Source: Bombyx mori
Taxonomy: Eukaryota; Arthropoda; Insecta; Lepidoptera; Bombycidae
DNA: 64,000 bases
Assembly: GCF_030269925.1 (NCBI RefSeq)
Contig: NC_085111.1
Span: 6,316,142-6,380,141 of the forward strand
Direction: 5' to 3'
Part shown: piece after piece, positions 22,318 through 34,300 of the stretch
Layout of the letters: every line of letters begins with the position of its first letter
How positions within the stretch are numbered: position 1 is the stretch's first letter
Translations under genes and position numbers: made by a program
Notes under the pieces: generated by a model
Seen by the model: only the letters and a program-made list of their open reading frames with translations
Told to the model about the DNA's origin: nothing
The model's database searches: none

Positions 22318-25300
22318 ATGGCGGAAGATAACTTCAAATCGGACGTGGCAGATGTGAGATTTTCCCTCCAACGTTTTACCTATGTAGATTACGCTGTGTT
22401 TATTATGATGTTGACAATTTGTGGCTTAATTGGAATATATTTTGGATTCGTGAATAAACAGAAATCAACCCAGGATTACCTTATGGGTGGAAGAAACATG
22501 AAATTGGTGCCTGTTTGTTTTTCTTTAGTTGCAAGGTAAATATAAAACTATTCATTAATATAAGTTAAATATATAAATGGATAACTGTGAATAAAACACA
22601 TACGGGAGCTAATCCAAACTTCAATAAGACAACACGTACATTTTGTCGTATACATTAAGGGGCCATCAAAGATCGCAGATTTCAAATGTGAATAACCAAT
22701 ATGTCAAATGAGACTTAAATTACAAGTCAGAGATAGTTATACCTAATGGTAGTATCCGAGCGGTTTTATAATAGGTTTTTTTTTATTGCTTAGTTGGTTG
22801 GATGAGCTCACGGCCCACCTGGTGGTAAGTGGTTACCGGAGTCCATAGAGATCTATAGCGTAAATGCCGCCACCCACTTTGAGACATGAGTTCAAAGGTC
22901 TCACCTTTAACAGTACAACGGCTGCCCCGCCCTTCAAACTGAAACGCATCACTGCTTCGCGGCAGAAATAGGTAGGGTGGTGTTACCCACCCTTACGGAT
23001 TCACAAGGCGTCCTGCCACCAGTAAAAGTAAAGTAAACCGTACTCTTTGTTTTTTTTTCAAAATTCAAATTCCTTCTTGAAAATAAAGTGGGTTACATAA
23101 TTACCTAGTCAGGTCATAAATTCTGTCACATGTTTAATGTAAAATAATTGAAACAAGTTTATTCATTATGTAACCATTCATATACCAAAATCAATTTAAC
23201 AAAACACAGATTATTATGACACTAAAGTTTATTCAAAATGACCTCCGTGATTTTGAATACAGGCCTTCAATCTGCGCGGCCAGTCGTCTATCGCAGCACG
23301 AACGAGGTCCATGTCAATATCGGCGGCTGCCTTAATCAAGGATGTCTTGAGTGACTCTAAATTGGGATGAGGCTTTGAGCACGCCTTTTCCTCCAAGTGT
23401 TGCCATATCTTGAAATCTAACGGATTCAAATCTGGACTGGAGGAGGGCCAGTCTTCGTGCCGGATGAAGTCGATTTCACGCGCCGCCAGCCAGTCTTGTG
23501 TGCTCTTCGCTCTATGAGCTGGCGCCGAATCTTGTTGGAATACCCAGTGCCTGTTATTGAACATGGTATGAGAAACAGGTTCCTCAAGGTTCGTCAGGAC
23601 TGTATTTTGATACACAACTGCATTCGTTTTTACACCTTTCTCACAAAAATGTACCTCTGTTAAGCCCCAATAAGAAACTCCCAACCATACCATGATTGAG
23701 GATGGAAAATGACCTCGTTGGACACGCGGAATACGGTTGCTCGCTTCTTCACTACTGTGTGCGTACACCTTATCATTTTGTTTGTTGTAGCTCTCTTCTA
23801 TGGTAAAAAATTTTTCATCCGAAAAAAGAATTTTCTGATATTTTTTTCCCGCGTACCGCTTCAACAAAGCGCGGCATCTCTTCAGTCTCAGGTCCATTAG
23901 ACGAGCATTCAAACGATGTCCTGTTTTTCTTCGATATGCCCGAAGCCCTAAGTCTTCATTCAACACCCTTTTTACGGTGGTTCTGCTTAACCCCATCTGA
24001 AGGGCCAACAGTTTCTGCTTACGTTTGGGATTTCTTTGAATTCGCGCCTTCACAGCTTTTATCACTGCTGGAGTCCTAACAGACCGAGGGCGACCACTTC
24101 TTGACCTGTCATCTACACTAGAGTCTTCATTCTATCGTTTGATGGTACGATAAACGAATCTTTTGGTTATATTCAAATTTTTCAGTATGTTAAAAATTTG
24201 AATTGGCGCGTAACCGCAACGATGCAACGCAATAACTGCAACACGGTCTTCTTTAAGCGTCCACTTCATATTTAAAAATGAGTAAAATTCTAAAAGTATA
24301 CATTTTTATTTTCATGAACAATTCGAAATTCGAATTCAAAAAAATTTTTTTTGTGGCCAGCATTCTAAAAGAAAAGTTTTTACTGTGTGAAAATACTTAT
24401 GACCTGACTAGGTATAAGCATAGTTGGAAATTTTAGACCATCATGCATTTCGGTCTGATTCCGTGACGGCCGTTGTACTGTTTACAATCACATTGTAATG
24501 TGGTATTTGGTAACATTATAATACAAGGCGAAGTCGTCGTGGCCTAAAGGATAAGACGTCCGGTGCATTCCTATCTAACGATGCACCAGTGTTCGAATCC
24601 TGCAGGCGGATACCAATTTTTCTAATAAAATACCTATACGTACTTAACAAATGTTCACGATTGACTTTCACGGTGAAGGAATAACATCGTGTAATAAAAA
24701 TCAAACACGCAAAATTATAATTTGCGTTATTACTGGTGGTAGGACCTCTTGTGAGTCCGCGCGGGTGGGTACCACCACCCTGCCTATTTCTGCGGTGAAG
24801 CAGTAATGCGTTTCAGTTTGAAGGGTGGGGCAGCCGTTGTAACTATACTGAGACTTTAGAACTTGTATCTCAAGGTGGATGGCGCGTCTACGTTGTAGAT
24901 GTCTATGGGCTCTAGTAACCACTTAACACCAGGCGGGCTGTGAGCTCGTCCATCCATATAAGCAATAATAAAAAAAAAGAACTCTATCCATTTTCAGTAA
25001 TCCATTAAAATAATTAACTTACTGGCGCTTCATTATTTAATTTCTTTTTTAGTTTCATTTCAGGTATATCTCTGCTCGGAACGCCCACAGAACTATATCT
25101 GTTCGGGACGGCTTATGTGTTCTCACTGTTCGGCGCCGTAGCAATGTCTCTTATATTAGGATCAACATTTCTACCGGTTTTTCATGAGCTCCAAATAACT
25201 TCAGTTTACGAAGTGAGTTTTCGACAGACACAATTAAAGAAACACGTTTTTATTATAAACTAGCGACCCGCCCTCGCTTCGCTTCGGAAACATTAAAACA

Positions 25301-28300
25301 CACATGAAACCAACAATAAAAAATAAAAAAATAAAATAAAAAAAGTAGCCTATGTTCATCAGGGACAATGTCGGCTTCTAATGGAAAAATAATTTTTCAA
25401 ATCGGTCCAGTAGTTTCGGAGCCTATTCGAAACAAACAAACAAACAAATCTTTCCTCTTTATAATATTAGTATAGATCAAGTAAAGATTAAGATTCCCGG
25501 TTACCTATTCGCGAATGCTAAATTTCAATGATATAATATTATATTACTTTCAGTATTTGGAGCTGCGCTACGATAAACGAGTCAGGATATTTGGTTCAGC
25601 TATATTCAGTATATATTTGGTAAGTTTTTACTCGTGGTAGGACCTCTTGTGAGTCCGCTCGGGTAGGTAGCACCACCGTGCCTATTTCTGCCGTTAAGCA
25701 GTAATGCGTTTCGGTTTGAATGGTGGGGCAGCCGTTGTAACCATACTTGAGACCTCAGAACTTATATCTCAAGGTAGGTTGCGCATTTACGCCGTAGATG
25801 TCTATGGGCTCCAGTAACCACTTAACACCAGGTGGGCTGTGGGCTCGTGTACCCATCTAAGCAATAAAAAATAAAAAAGTTCAGTTCATGTATGAATTAG
25901 ATCTTGAATCAATGTCATGGGCTGGCTATAAGACTATGAAAATCCCTTATTCTCAATCGTGGCACTCTTGATAGAGTGGTCGTGATCGTCATGTAGTGTT
26001 GGAGGGGGCAGACTTGATGCGTTTCACGATGTCCCGCCATCTCTCCCTGCTCGAGGCCATTCTACTGCACTTATTTAGGGACAAATGGATCCATTCAAAA
26101 TTAGCTTAGTTAATCATTTAGGTTTTCACAAATCGATAATGATAATGTGTAATGTAATCTCCTTTTAATTTTATTGATTTCTTCATACAAAATCGAATCG
26201 ACGTAATAATGGAAAATATAATTGTTACATATTATTAGTAATACAGACTACAGCTTCCGTTCCGGTAGACTAAGGGGATATTATTTTTCAAATCACAGTC
26301 TTACTTTGTCTAGTAATTACAGGGAATAATTTTTGTAATTCTTTTTTCTGCACAATTTTTAAATAGAAGTAAGTGATTTTTCACTAGACAACAAAGACGA
26401 GTTATTCTTTCTTGTCATATGAGACAAATTTTTATACCATTTTTTTTATTTTTAGATGGCTTGGCTGCCTATAGTGATATATGTTCCGGCTTTAGCATTC
26501 AATCAAGGTACGAGACAACGTAGAAATAAGTAATAATTTAATTTCTTTAATATTAAGTAACTCAGAAGATCGTATATGATAATGGATAGTCAACTACTTT
26601 GTCCACATCGGACAAAGATTCGTGTCATGTCTTGGCTCTTTGTGTGGGTGTTATCTATATATATTCATACATTTCAATAGTATGACTATTAGTCTCTGGA
26701 GTCTATAGTACAGTGTGCTTAGTGCGAGTTTTTAACGTTTTTGGCAGCGTAAAAGTTAATTCAAATTTGTATGCAGTTGGAACGTTTGCCTATGTTTGCC
26801 GCTGTTCTTACATAATCCTAGTTTGGGGCTATTAAAATTGTTATTAATTGTTAATAAAAAGAGTTTACTTACGTATCGAAGAACTTATCATTTGCCCTGA
26901 ACTTATCATTTGCCTTAAGTAGTATCGAGTAATTGGAGCAATGAAGCGGGTATACACGATTTTCGACTTCTGCCGGGAGCCTTTTGGTACAGCCCATTAT
27001 TTTTGCTTGGCTACATCCCTAGCATTGCCTGTCACAGTGAACAATAAAAAAAGAAAATAACGTCTTGCGATATCACTGATAGCATTTCCATCTTACGTAA
27101 AAGTTGTCGAACGATCCAGCTAGAAAGGCAGAGAGAGCCTTGATTCTAATGTGATTGGAATTTCGACTTTATACCTTGTACTTTAAGGAGGTTTCATTCA
27201 CGTTTGGTGTCACTTCTTTGGCTTGTTCCTTAACTTAATGACCTATTTTTTTTTTGCAGTGACCGGATTTAACATACACATTATTTCACCGATTATTTGT
27301 TCTGTTTGCATTTTCTATACTTCCTTGGTGAGTGACTTAAAATAACCGAAGATTTACCTTTCTTTAACATTTGATGACACGACCTATTTTGGCGCAAGAA
27401 TTCCTTTGTAATATTGTTATATTCAACAAGTATGCTATGATGATACCTGAAGTTGAGAAATATTAAGTTTCAATCCAGGAAGCAATAACTAACTTTCTAT
27501 CCGTTAGTGTTACATACAAAATTTTATTGATTAAAAAAATTGTTGCTAGATCAAAATGATAATTGTAAGTGAGTTTAAAATGAAAGTTCATTTTATTTTA
27601 GGGAGGACTCAAAGCGGTTGTATGGACGGATGTGCTTCAAACCATTGTAATGGTATCAGCTATGATTTTAGTTATATTCAAAAGTACAATAATTGTGGGA
27701 GGTATCAACGAAGTTTTGAGACGAAACTGGAGTACCGACAGACTCGCGTTTCCATCGTACGTACAGATTATTGCGTTTCAAAGTTCAGTGGCAAGCGTGC
27801 ATATCTTTCAATTATTCCGAGTATTATATGGTGCATGAGCACCGCTTGAGTTAAAACTCTTTTGCCTGTATTTGCATAATCTTGAATGGTAAATCAGTTC
27901 TCAACTAATAGATTATATGTATTTATGTATTTAAATTCATTTAAAAAAAAACATAAGAATTACATTGATAAAAATATTTTGTGTTTTCAAAATCTGATTC
28001 ATCGGCTAACTTCGTCCTTTCGTGAATCATTAGTGATTTATCTTTTAAAATTATTCTATTTTAGTTTGACTTTTGATTTAACGGAAAGACACTCAATCTG
28101 GTCTGTGTCTATTGGTGCTACATTCTATTGGATTGGGAATATTGCTGTCAATCAATCTATGATGCAGAGGTTCCTCGCTCTCTCAGAGCTAAAGTCTGCT
28201 AAACGGTAGGCTAAGTTTTATATATAAGTTTTTCTGTATATTATTTATCTTTCATCATAATTTCTGTTTCATGTTATGTTATAGTATTGTATATGTTATA

Positions 28301-31300
28301 TAGAATGAAGACTAAAACATCTAAATACATATTATTATATATATCCCTACATAAGAGTGCTTCACGTATAAACTCCACGGTGAAGGAATAGCATCGTGTA
28401 ATAATAATCAAACCCGCAAAATTATAATTTGCGTAATCACTGGTGGTAGGACTTCTTGTGAGTCCGCACGGGTAGGTACCACCACTCTGCCTATTTCAGC
28501 CGTGAAGCAGTAATGCGTTTCGGTTTGAAGCCGTTGTAACTATAGTTGAGACCTTAGAACTTGACTCCAGGTGGGTGGCGCATTTACATTGTAGATGTTT
28601 ATGGGCTCCAGTAAACACTTAACACCAGGTGGGCTGTGAGATCGTCCACACACCTAAGCAATAAAAAAAAAACTAATCATTTAAATTAATTACATTCGTA
28701 ATCTACACCGAAATTTATATTTGATTATAGGGCAATTTGGGGTTTTCTTTTTGGAGTCTTCGTAATAGTTTTTATATGTGGATACAGTGGATTGGTTGCA
28801 TATGCTAAGTACTATGAGTGCGATCCATTGGATTCAAAATTGGCTCTGGCTAAGGACCAGTTATTGCCGTTGTTGGTGATGGATGTATTTAACGATTGGG
28901 AAGGAATGCCCGGAATTTTTATTGCAGGAGTATTCAGCGCTGCTCTAAGGTATGCCCGAAGGAACCTATTAAGTTTTAAAAAAAATATTGAAGAAATCAA
29001 AACCCAATTAATGCATTGACAGTAAATTGTTCAGAGTTTTTCACTGAGAGTTTCTTACTTTAAAATTTATTTGGTGAAAAATAAGCAAGCTTGTTTTTTC
29101 TTGACCTCATCTATGTTTTACACCAAGGAAATCACTTGCATTGAAAGAGAGTAATTTCTTTTCAACCTTCCTTTCCAAGAACTGTTTCTCTTTGTTAATT
29201 ATGTAACCTTAGATAATCTTATTACAAAATTATATAGAATATATTGTATTCTAAGACTTAAGCACTAAAACAGAATATACTTTTATTAGTTTTAACATTT
29301 TTGTAGTTCGTTATCAACTGGTCTTAATTCTATGGCTGCGGTAGTTTTAGAAGATTTCTGGAAGCCTTTCTGTAAAGTACCGACACCCAAACAATCTCAA
29401 ATTATTGTTCGTTTAGTCGTCATCATTCTCGGCTGTATTTGTTTTGGTAAGTTTACGAAAGTAAAACATTAATTTTTTTATCTTTCTGAGAACTGAATGA
29501 AACCTAAGTAAAATCTTAATACAGCAAAAGGAGGAAAATCCGTTTTAACATTTTGAGTTTCATAAATTTAGTTTTTTAAATTTAATTCCAAACATAATCT
29601 TTAACTACTATCCAAATCTAAATTCAAACATTTAAATTTTTTTTTTTTTCCGATTTGTAGATTTCATTAAGACTATCTTTTTGGTTTCATCTCGCGTTTA
29701 TTTTTTTTCATTCTATTACCTTTCTTACATTTCGAACACTTCACTTTTCGTGATCACGGGTTATTCTCGGTCCTGTATTTGAAAAGTCGTAAATATTATC
29801 CAAAATAATTAACTACAGATATTTTATTTCTTAGACATTTATACCTGTTCTTTTGGCTAAGCATAGCGTTTCCACCAACAATTTAAAGGAAAAAAATCAT
29901 AAGTCCAAGACAAAACGGCGTAGCAAACTTAAGGGACATCGTTTATTTATTACTTATATTATCGGAGTGTTAAAACATTTTACTAGCTGGACCTGTATCT
30001 ATCTATCTATCTATCTATATGACTAACATAATTGTTGACAGATTAAAGACGTCCAATTAACTTGAATACTTTCACACAGATCGAGGATTGATGACAATAC
30101 GAGTATAACAATTTTATAATTTTGATTGAATATCCTGACCAGAATAGCCACGATAAAAATTAAGATTAAGTTAATAGTACGGCTATGAAAGCATTCTTTT
30201 AGTTGTTTATTTTTTTCTCCTTATTCTATTGATTCCATATATGTTACAATTTTTTAAAAGTTATATTACTTTTTTCTAGGTTTAGTGTTCGTAGTTGAAA
30301 AACTAGGTTCTGTATTACAATTAACGATGAGTTTATCTTCAGCTTCAATGGGACCTCTTGCAGGAGTGTTTCTGATGGGACTGTTCTTTCCGTTTATAGA
30401 TTCAACTGTAAGTTTACACGATCCTATGTGATCCTTATCTGATATCAATAGAATAAAGCTATGTCCAACTGTCGATACAAGAGCCTGCAGACAGCTTGAT
30501 GCTTCATTTCGCATTGGTTTCGATTAAAACATCTTTGCGTTGGGTGAGAATTTGCATTGTGTTATCTTTAGAATAGTCTCTATCTATTTAAATACAGGAG
30601 GACAAAGTCGTCATTGAATTGTAGTAATAAGAAATGTTAAATGATTTTTGATTTTCCACACATTAGATTTTCCCATGCTATGTAATAATAATGCGATAAA
30701 ATTGAATGTTTGTGTTAAATTAGATCATCTATTAGATTAGAACGTCTTTTAATATGTCTATTTTGACTGGCATTTACTATTTTTGTGTATCAGCCATATT
30801 ACCTTAGTTTACAGTCCCGTGCATTTTTTAAACAATATATGTATATGATATCTAATGATTTGAGCCAAAACAAATAAGATAATACTGTGTTCCGAATAAC
30901 TTTACAACCATATACAGCACTTGACGGTAAGTTTTGCACATCGACCTTTGAAAGAGACAACCGAGTAAATTCGGTTTCATAGAGCGTTGTCTCTGTCGCA
31001 AATATCTTTAAGACGTTTGTCATTTATTGTTCAGGTGCGATGGTATGTCGGACTGTTAGTGTTTCGTACGACAGAGATAGCACTCTTGAAGCCAAAGTTA
31101 CCCGATTGTCTCTTTCCAAGGGGCGAAGTGCAATATTTACCGTCGGGTACTGTAATTGTTAAATCTGTTCGAAGCACAGTATTGTCTTATTTGTTTTTAC
31201 TATAATAGTATTGTCTTATTAGATATTTTGTTAAAACGGTTGTTAAGCCTGTTCGGGACATAGTATTGTCTTATTTTTTTTTGCTCAAAGCATTAGGTTT

Positions 31301-34300
31301 TACATATTTTGTTTAAAAAATCCTCTATAAGTTTTACCTTTGATTTTTTCCGATGTGGCAGGTAACATCACCTCTTTTCCACCGAACAACGTATTTCGAC
31401 TTTAGTCAACGTGTTTTTTTTTGTATTCTAGGATGCACTGTGTGGTGGGATAATTGGATTGCTATCCGCATGGTGGGTAACAGCACAGTCTCAATTTGCG
31501 ATTGCAAAAGGTCTAATGAAGTATAATGAAAAGATCAGATTCACTAATAACTGTAGTTACACTTTTAAATCAGCAGTCGTTCATGCTACAGAGAGCAGGT
31601 CAGTTTCTTTTAACACACAAGCTCACCGATCCCATGAATTCTTTTTAAGTTCTTACCTGACCATTGAACACCATCAGATATGATGCCGAAGTCGTGTTCT
31701 ATAATCGATCTATGTCCCATCCATCAAAGCGAAAGGCCTGATTGCACACGGCATACATATATAAGTTTTTTTAATTGCTATTGTAGGCAAACGAGCATAC
31801 GGCCCACCTGATGGTGAGTGGTTACCGTCGCCCATGGACTTCAGCAATGCCAGGGGCAGAGCCAAGCCGCTGCCTACCGTATAGAAAGAGCGGTGGTTAC
31901 TATCTGTGCGGACTCACAATCACCGTACAAACAGCAAACGTAATATGTTTCTTTTTGAAGTCGTTGTGGCCTAAGGGATAAGACGTCCGGTGCATTTGTA
32001 TCGAGCGATGCAACGGTGTTCGAATCCCGCAGGCGGGTACCAATTTTTCTAATGAAATACGTACTTAACAAATGTTCACGATTGACTTCCACGGTGAACG
32101 AATAACGTCGTGTAAGCGTAAAAGTTAACTCAAATTTGTATGGAGTTATAACGATTGCCTACGTTTGCCGCTAGGGCAATGCTGTTCCAACGGCATACAG
32201 CTTTGAGTTAACTTTTACGCTATCGAGAACGTTAAAAAACTCGCACTTAGCACAGTGGTGTACTCGTATCGAACGACGTGATTGTGTCTGTCTTCAAATC
32301 CCATAGGCAGATCCCATCTTTTCTGATTAAATACGTATATAACTAATGTATACAAACGAGCTCTAAGATGAAGGGTAGTAATCGTGTAATCACACCCGCA
32401 AAATGAATAATTTGCGTGTTTTATATATATATGGAATATAGACCACACTCCTCAGGGTGAGTGGTGGTGTCCGGTCGTAAGCCTCTATGGGTTCTTATCA
32501 CCATTTTATAAAATAAATCTACACTAGTAAATGTCGCGACAAGACTTAATCACTACATAGTATAAAACAAAGTCGCTTTCTCTTTCCCTATATCCCTTGG
32601 TATACTTAGTTCTTTAAAACTACGCAACGGATTTTGATGCGGTTTATTTTAAAAGATAGAGTGATTGAAGAGGAATGTTTAAATATATAATAACATCCAT
32701 TAAATAGTGGAGAAATACTGTTATTTTTGAGGTTTCTAATGTGATGTCGTAAATAATCATTAATAAAATTTCATGTTTCCGAAGCGAAGCGAGGGCGGTT
32801 CGCTAGTATTTTATAAGTTGTTTAATGTAATAGATTGATGCGTTTAGTTCTAGCGAGGTGCCAGCTTTGTACCGTATTTCATATTTATGGTTCACTGCGC
32901 TGGGTTGTATTGTAACCGTAACGGTTGCATGTTTAGTTTCGTTAAGGACTTCGAATAAAGTTAAGCGTGACATAAGGACATTTGCTCCTGCTATTAGGAA
33001 GTACTTAAACAAACGGGTGAGTGTTTTATTTTTCATTTGTTTTAATTGAATGGAGTTCTTTTGTTTTTGTGTTCCACTATTGTTTTTTTGTTTTTCTCTA
33101 AAATTGCTGCAGTCACTATCGTCGCCCATATATGTATACATGTATATGTAGTGAAGATTCATTAAAAATGGATTCGCTCCGTAATAAATAATGAACCTTC
33201 GGAATTTAGTTTTTATCTCTCTCGTTGGGCGAATAAGGTTTGGGTCCATCTAATATTATGTGTGTACTTGAACCTATCACAACGTAAATCAATCTTGGGA
33301 CACTCACCATGAGACATGAGGTCGAAATCTCGAATTCAGAACAGAAACAGAAAGTATGGGTCGACATAAATTTATTGTTAAATTTACGAAAATTCCGTTG
33401 ATTGTATTCGTTAAGACAAATCTAATGACTCTAAACCCGGACCAGTTACTAATGACTATTCAAGATATTCTTGTGTAAAATCATTATATTGTCATTACAA
33501 GTATACTATATTAGAAGAACATTATATTGTCATGTCGCGTGGAGCACTGCTCCGGGCTCCGAAATACCAGCTACTTCCATTTGACTCCATACAGAAGAGG
33601 CCCGTTCGGATTGTCGATAATGTCGATGATCATTCTCACGGATCGTTTGGAACCTCTGGGTCTGCGGAAGGACTTTGCTTCTCTCTGTATTTTGTACCGA
33701 ATGTTCCATGGGGAGTGCTCTGAAGAACAGAGATGATTCATCTCGTTTTTACTATTGCACCGCCTGCTACCGGAGTAGAGTTCATCCATACTACCTGGAG
33801 CCACTGCGTTCATCCACAGTGCGTTTCCCGCATAGACATCAACCCAGCGAAAAGTACTGCGGTGCTATTTCAGAGGGGAAGCTCCACACGGATTTCCTCC
33901 CGGATTAGGAGGAGGAATCTCACACCCCCGATTACTCTCTTTAGACAACCCATACCCTGGACTAAGAAGGTCAAGTACCTGGGCGTTACCCTGGATGCAT
34001 CGATGACATTCCGCCCGCATATAAAATCAGTCCGTGACCGTGCCGCGTTTATTCTCGGTAGACTCTACCCCATGATCTGTAAGCGGAGTAAAATGTCCCT
34101 TCGGAACAAGGTGACACTTTACAAAACTTGCATAAGGCCCGTCATGACTTACGCGAGTGTGGTGTTCGCTCACGCGGCCCGCACACACATAGACACCCTT
34201 CAATCTCTACAATCCCGCTTTTGCAGGTTAGCCGTCGGAGCTCCGTGGTTCGTGAGGAACGTTGACCTACACGACGACCTGGGCCTCGAATCAATTCGGA

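Noticed and set aside
29995..30020. TATC run as a functional element
   Set aside because: It is a short simple-sequence microsatellite with nothing else around it.
32803..33249. A 148-codon minus-strand open frame
   Set aside because: It overlaps exon 12 of SLC5 copy 2 in antisense and has low-complexity, non-domain sequence.
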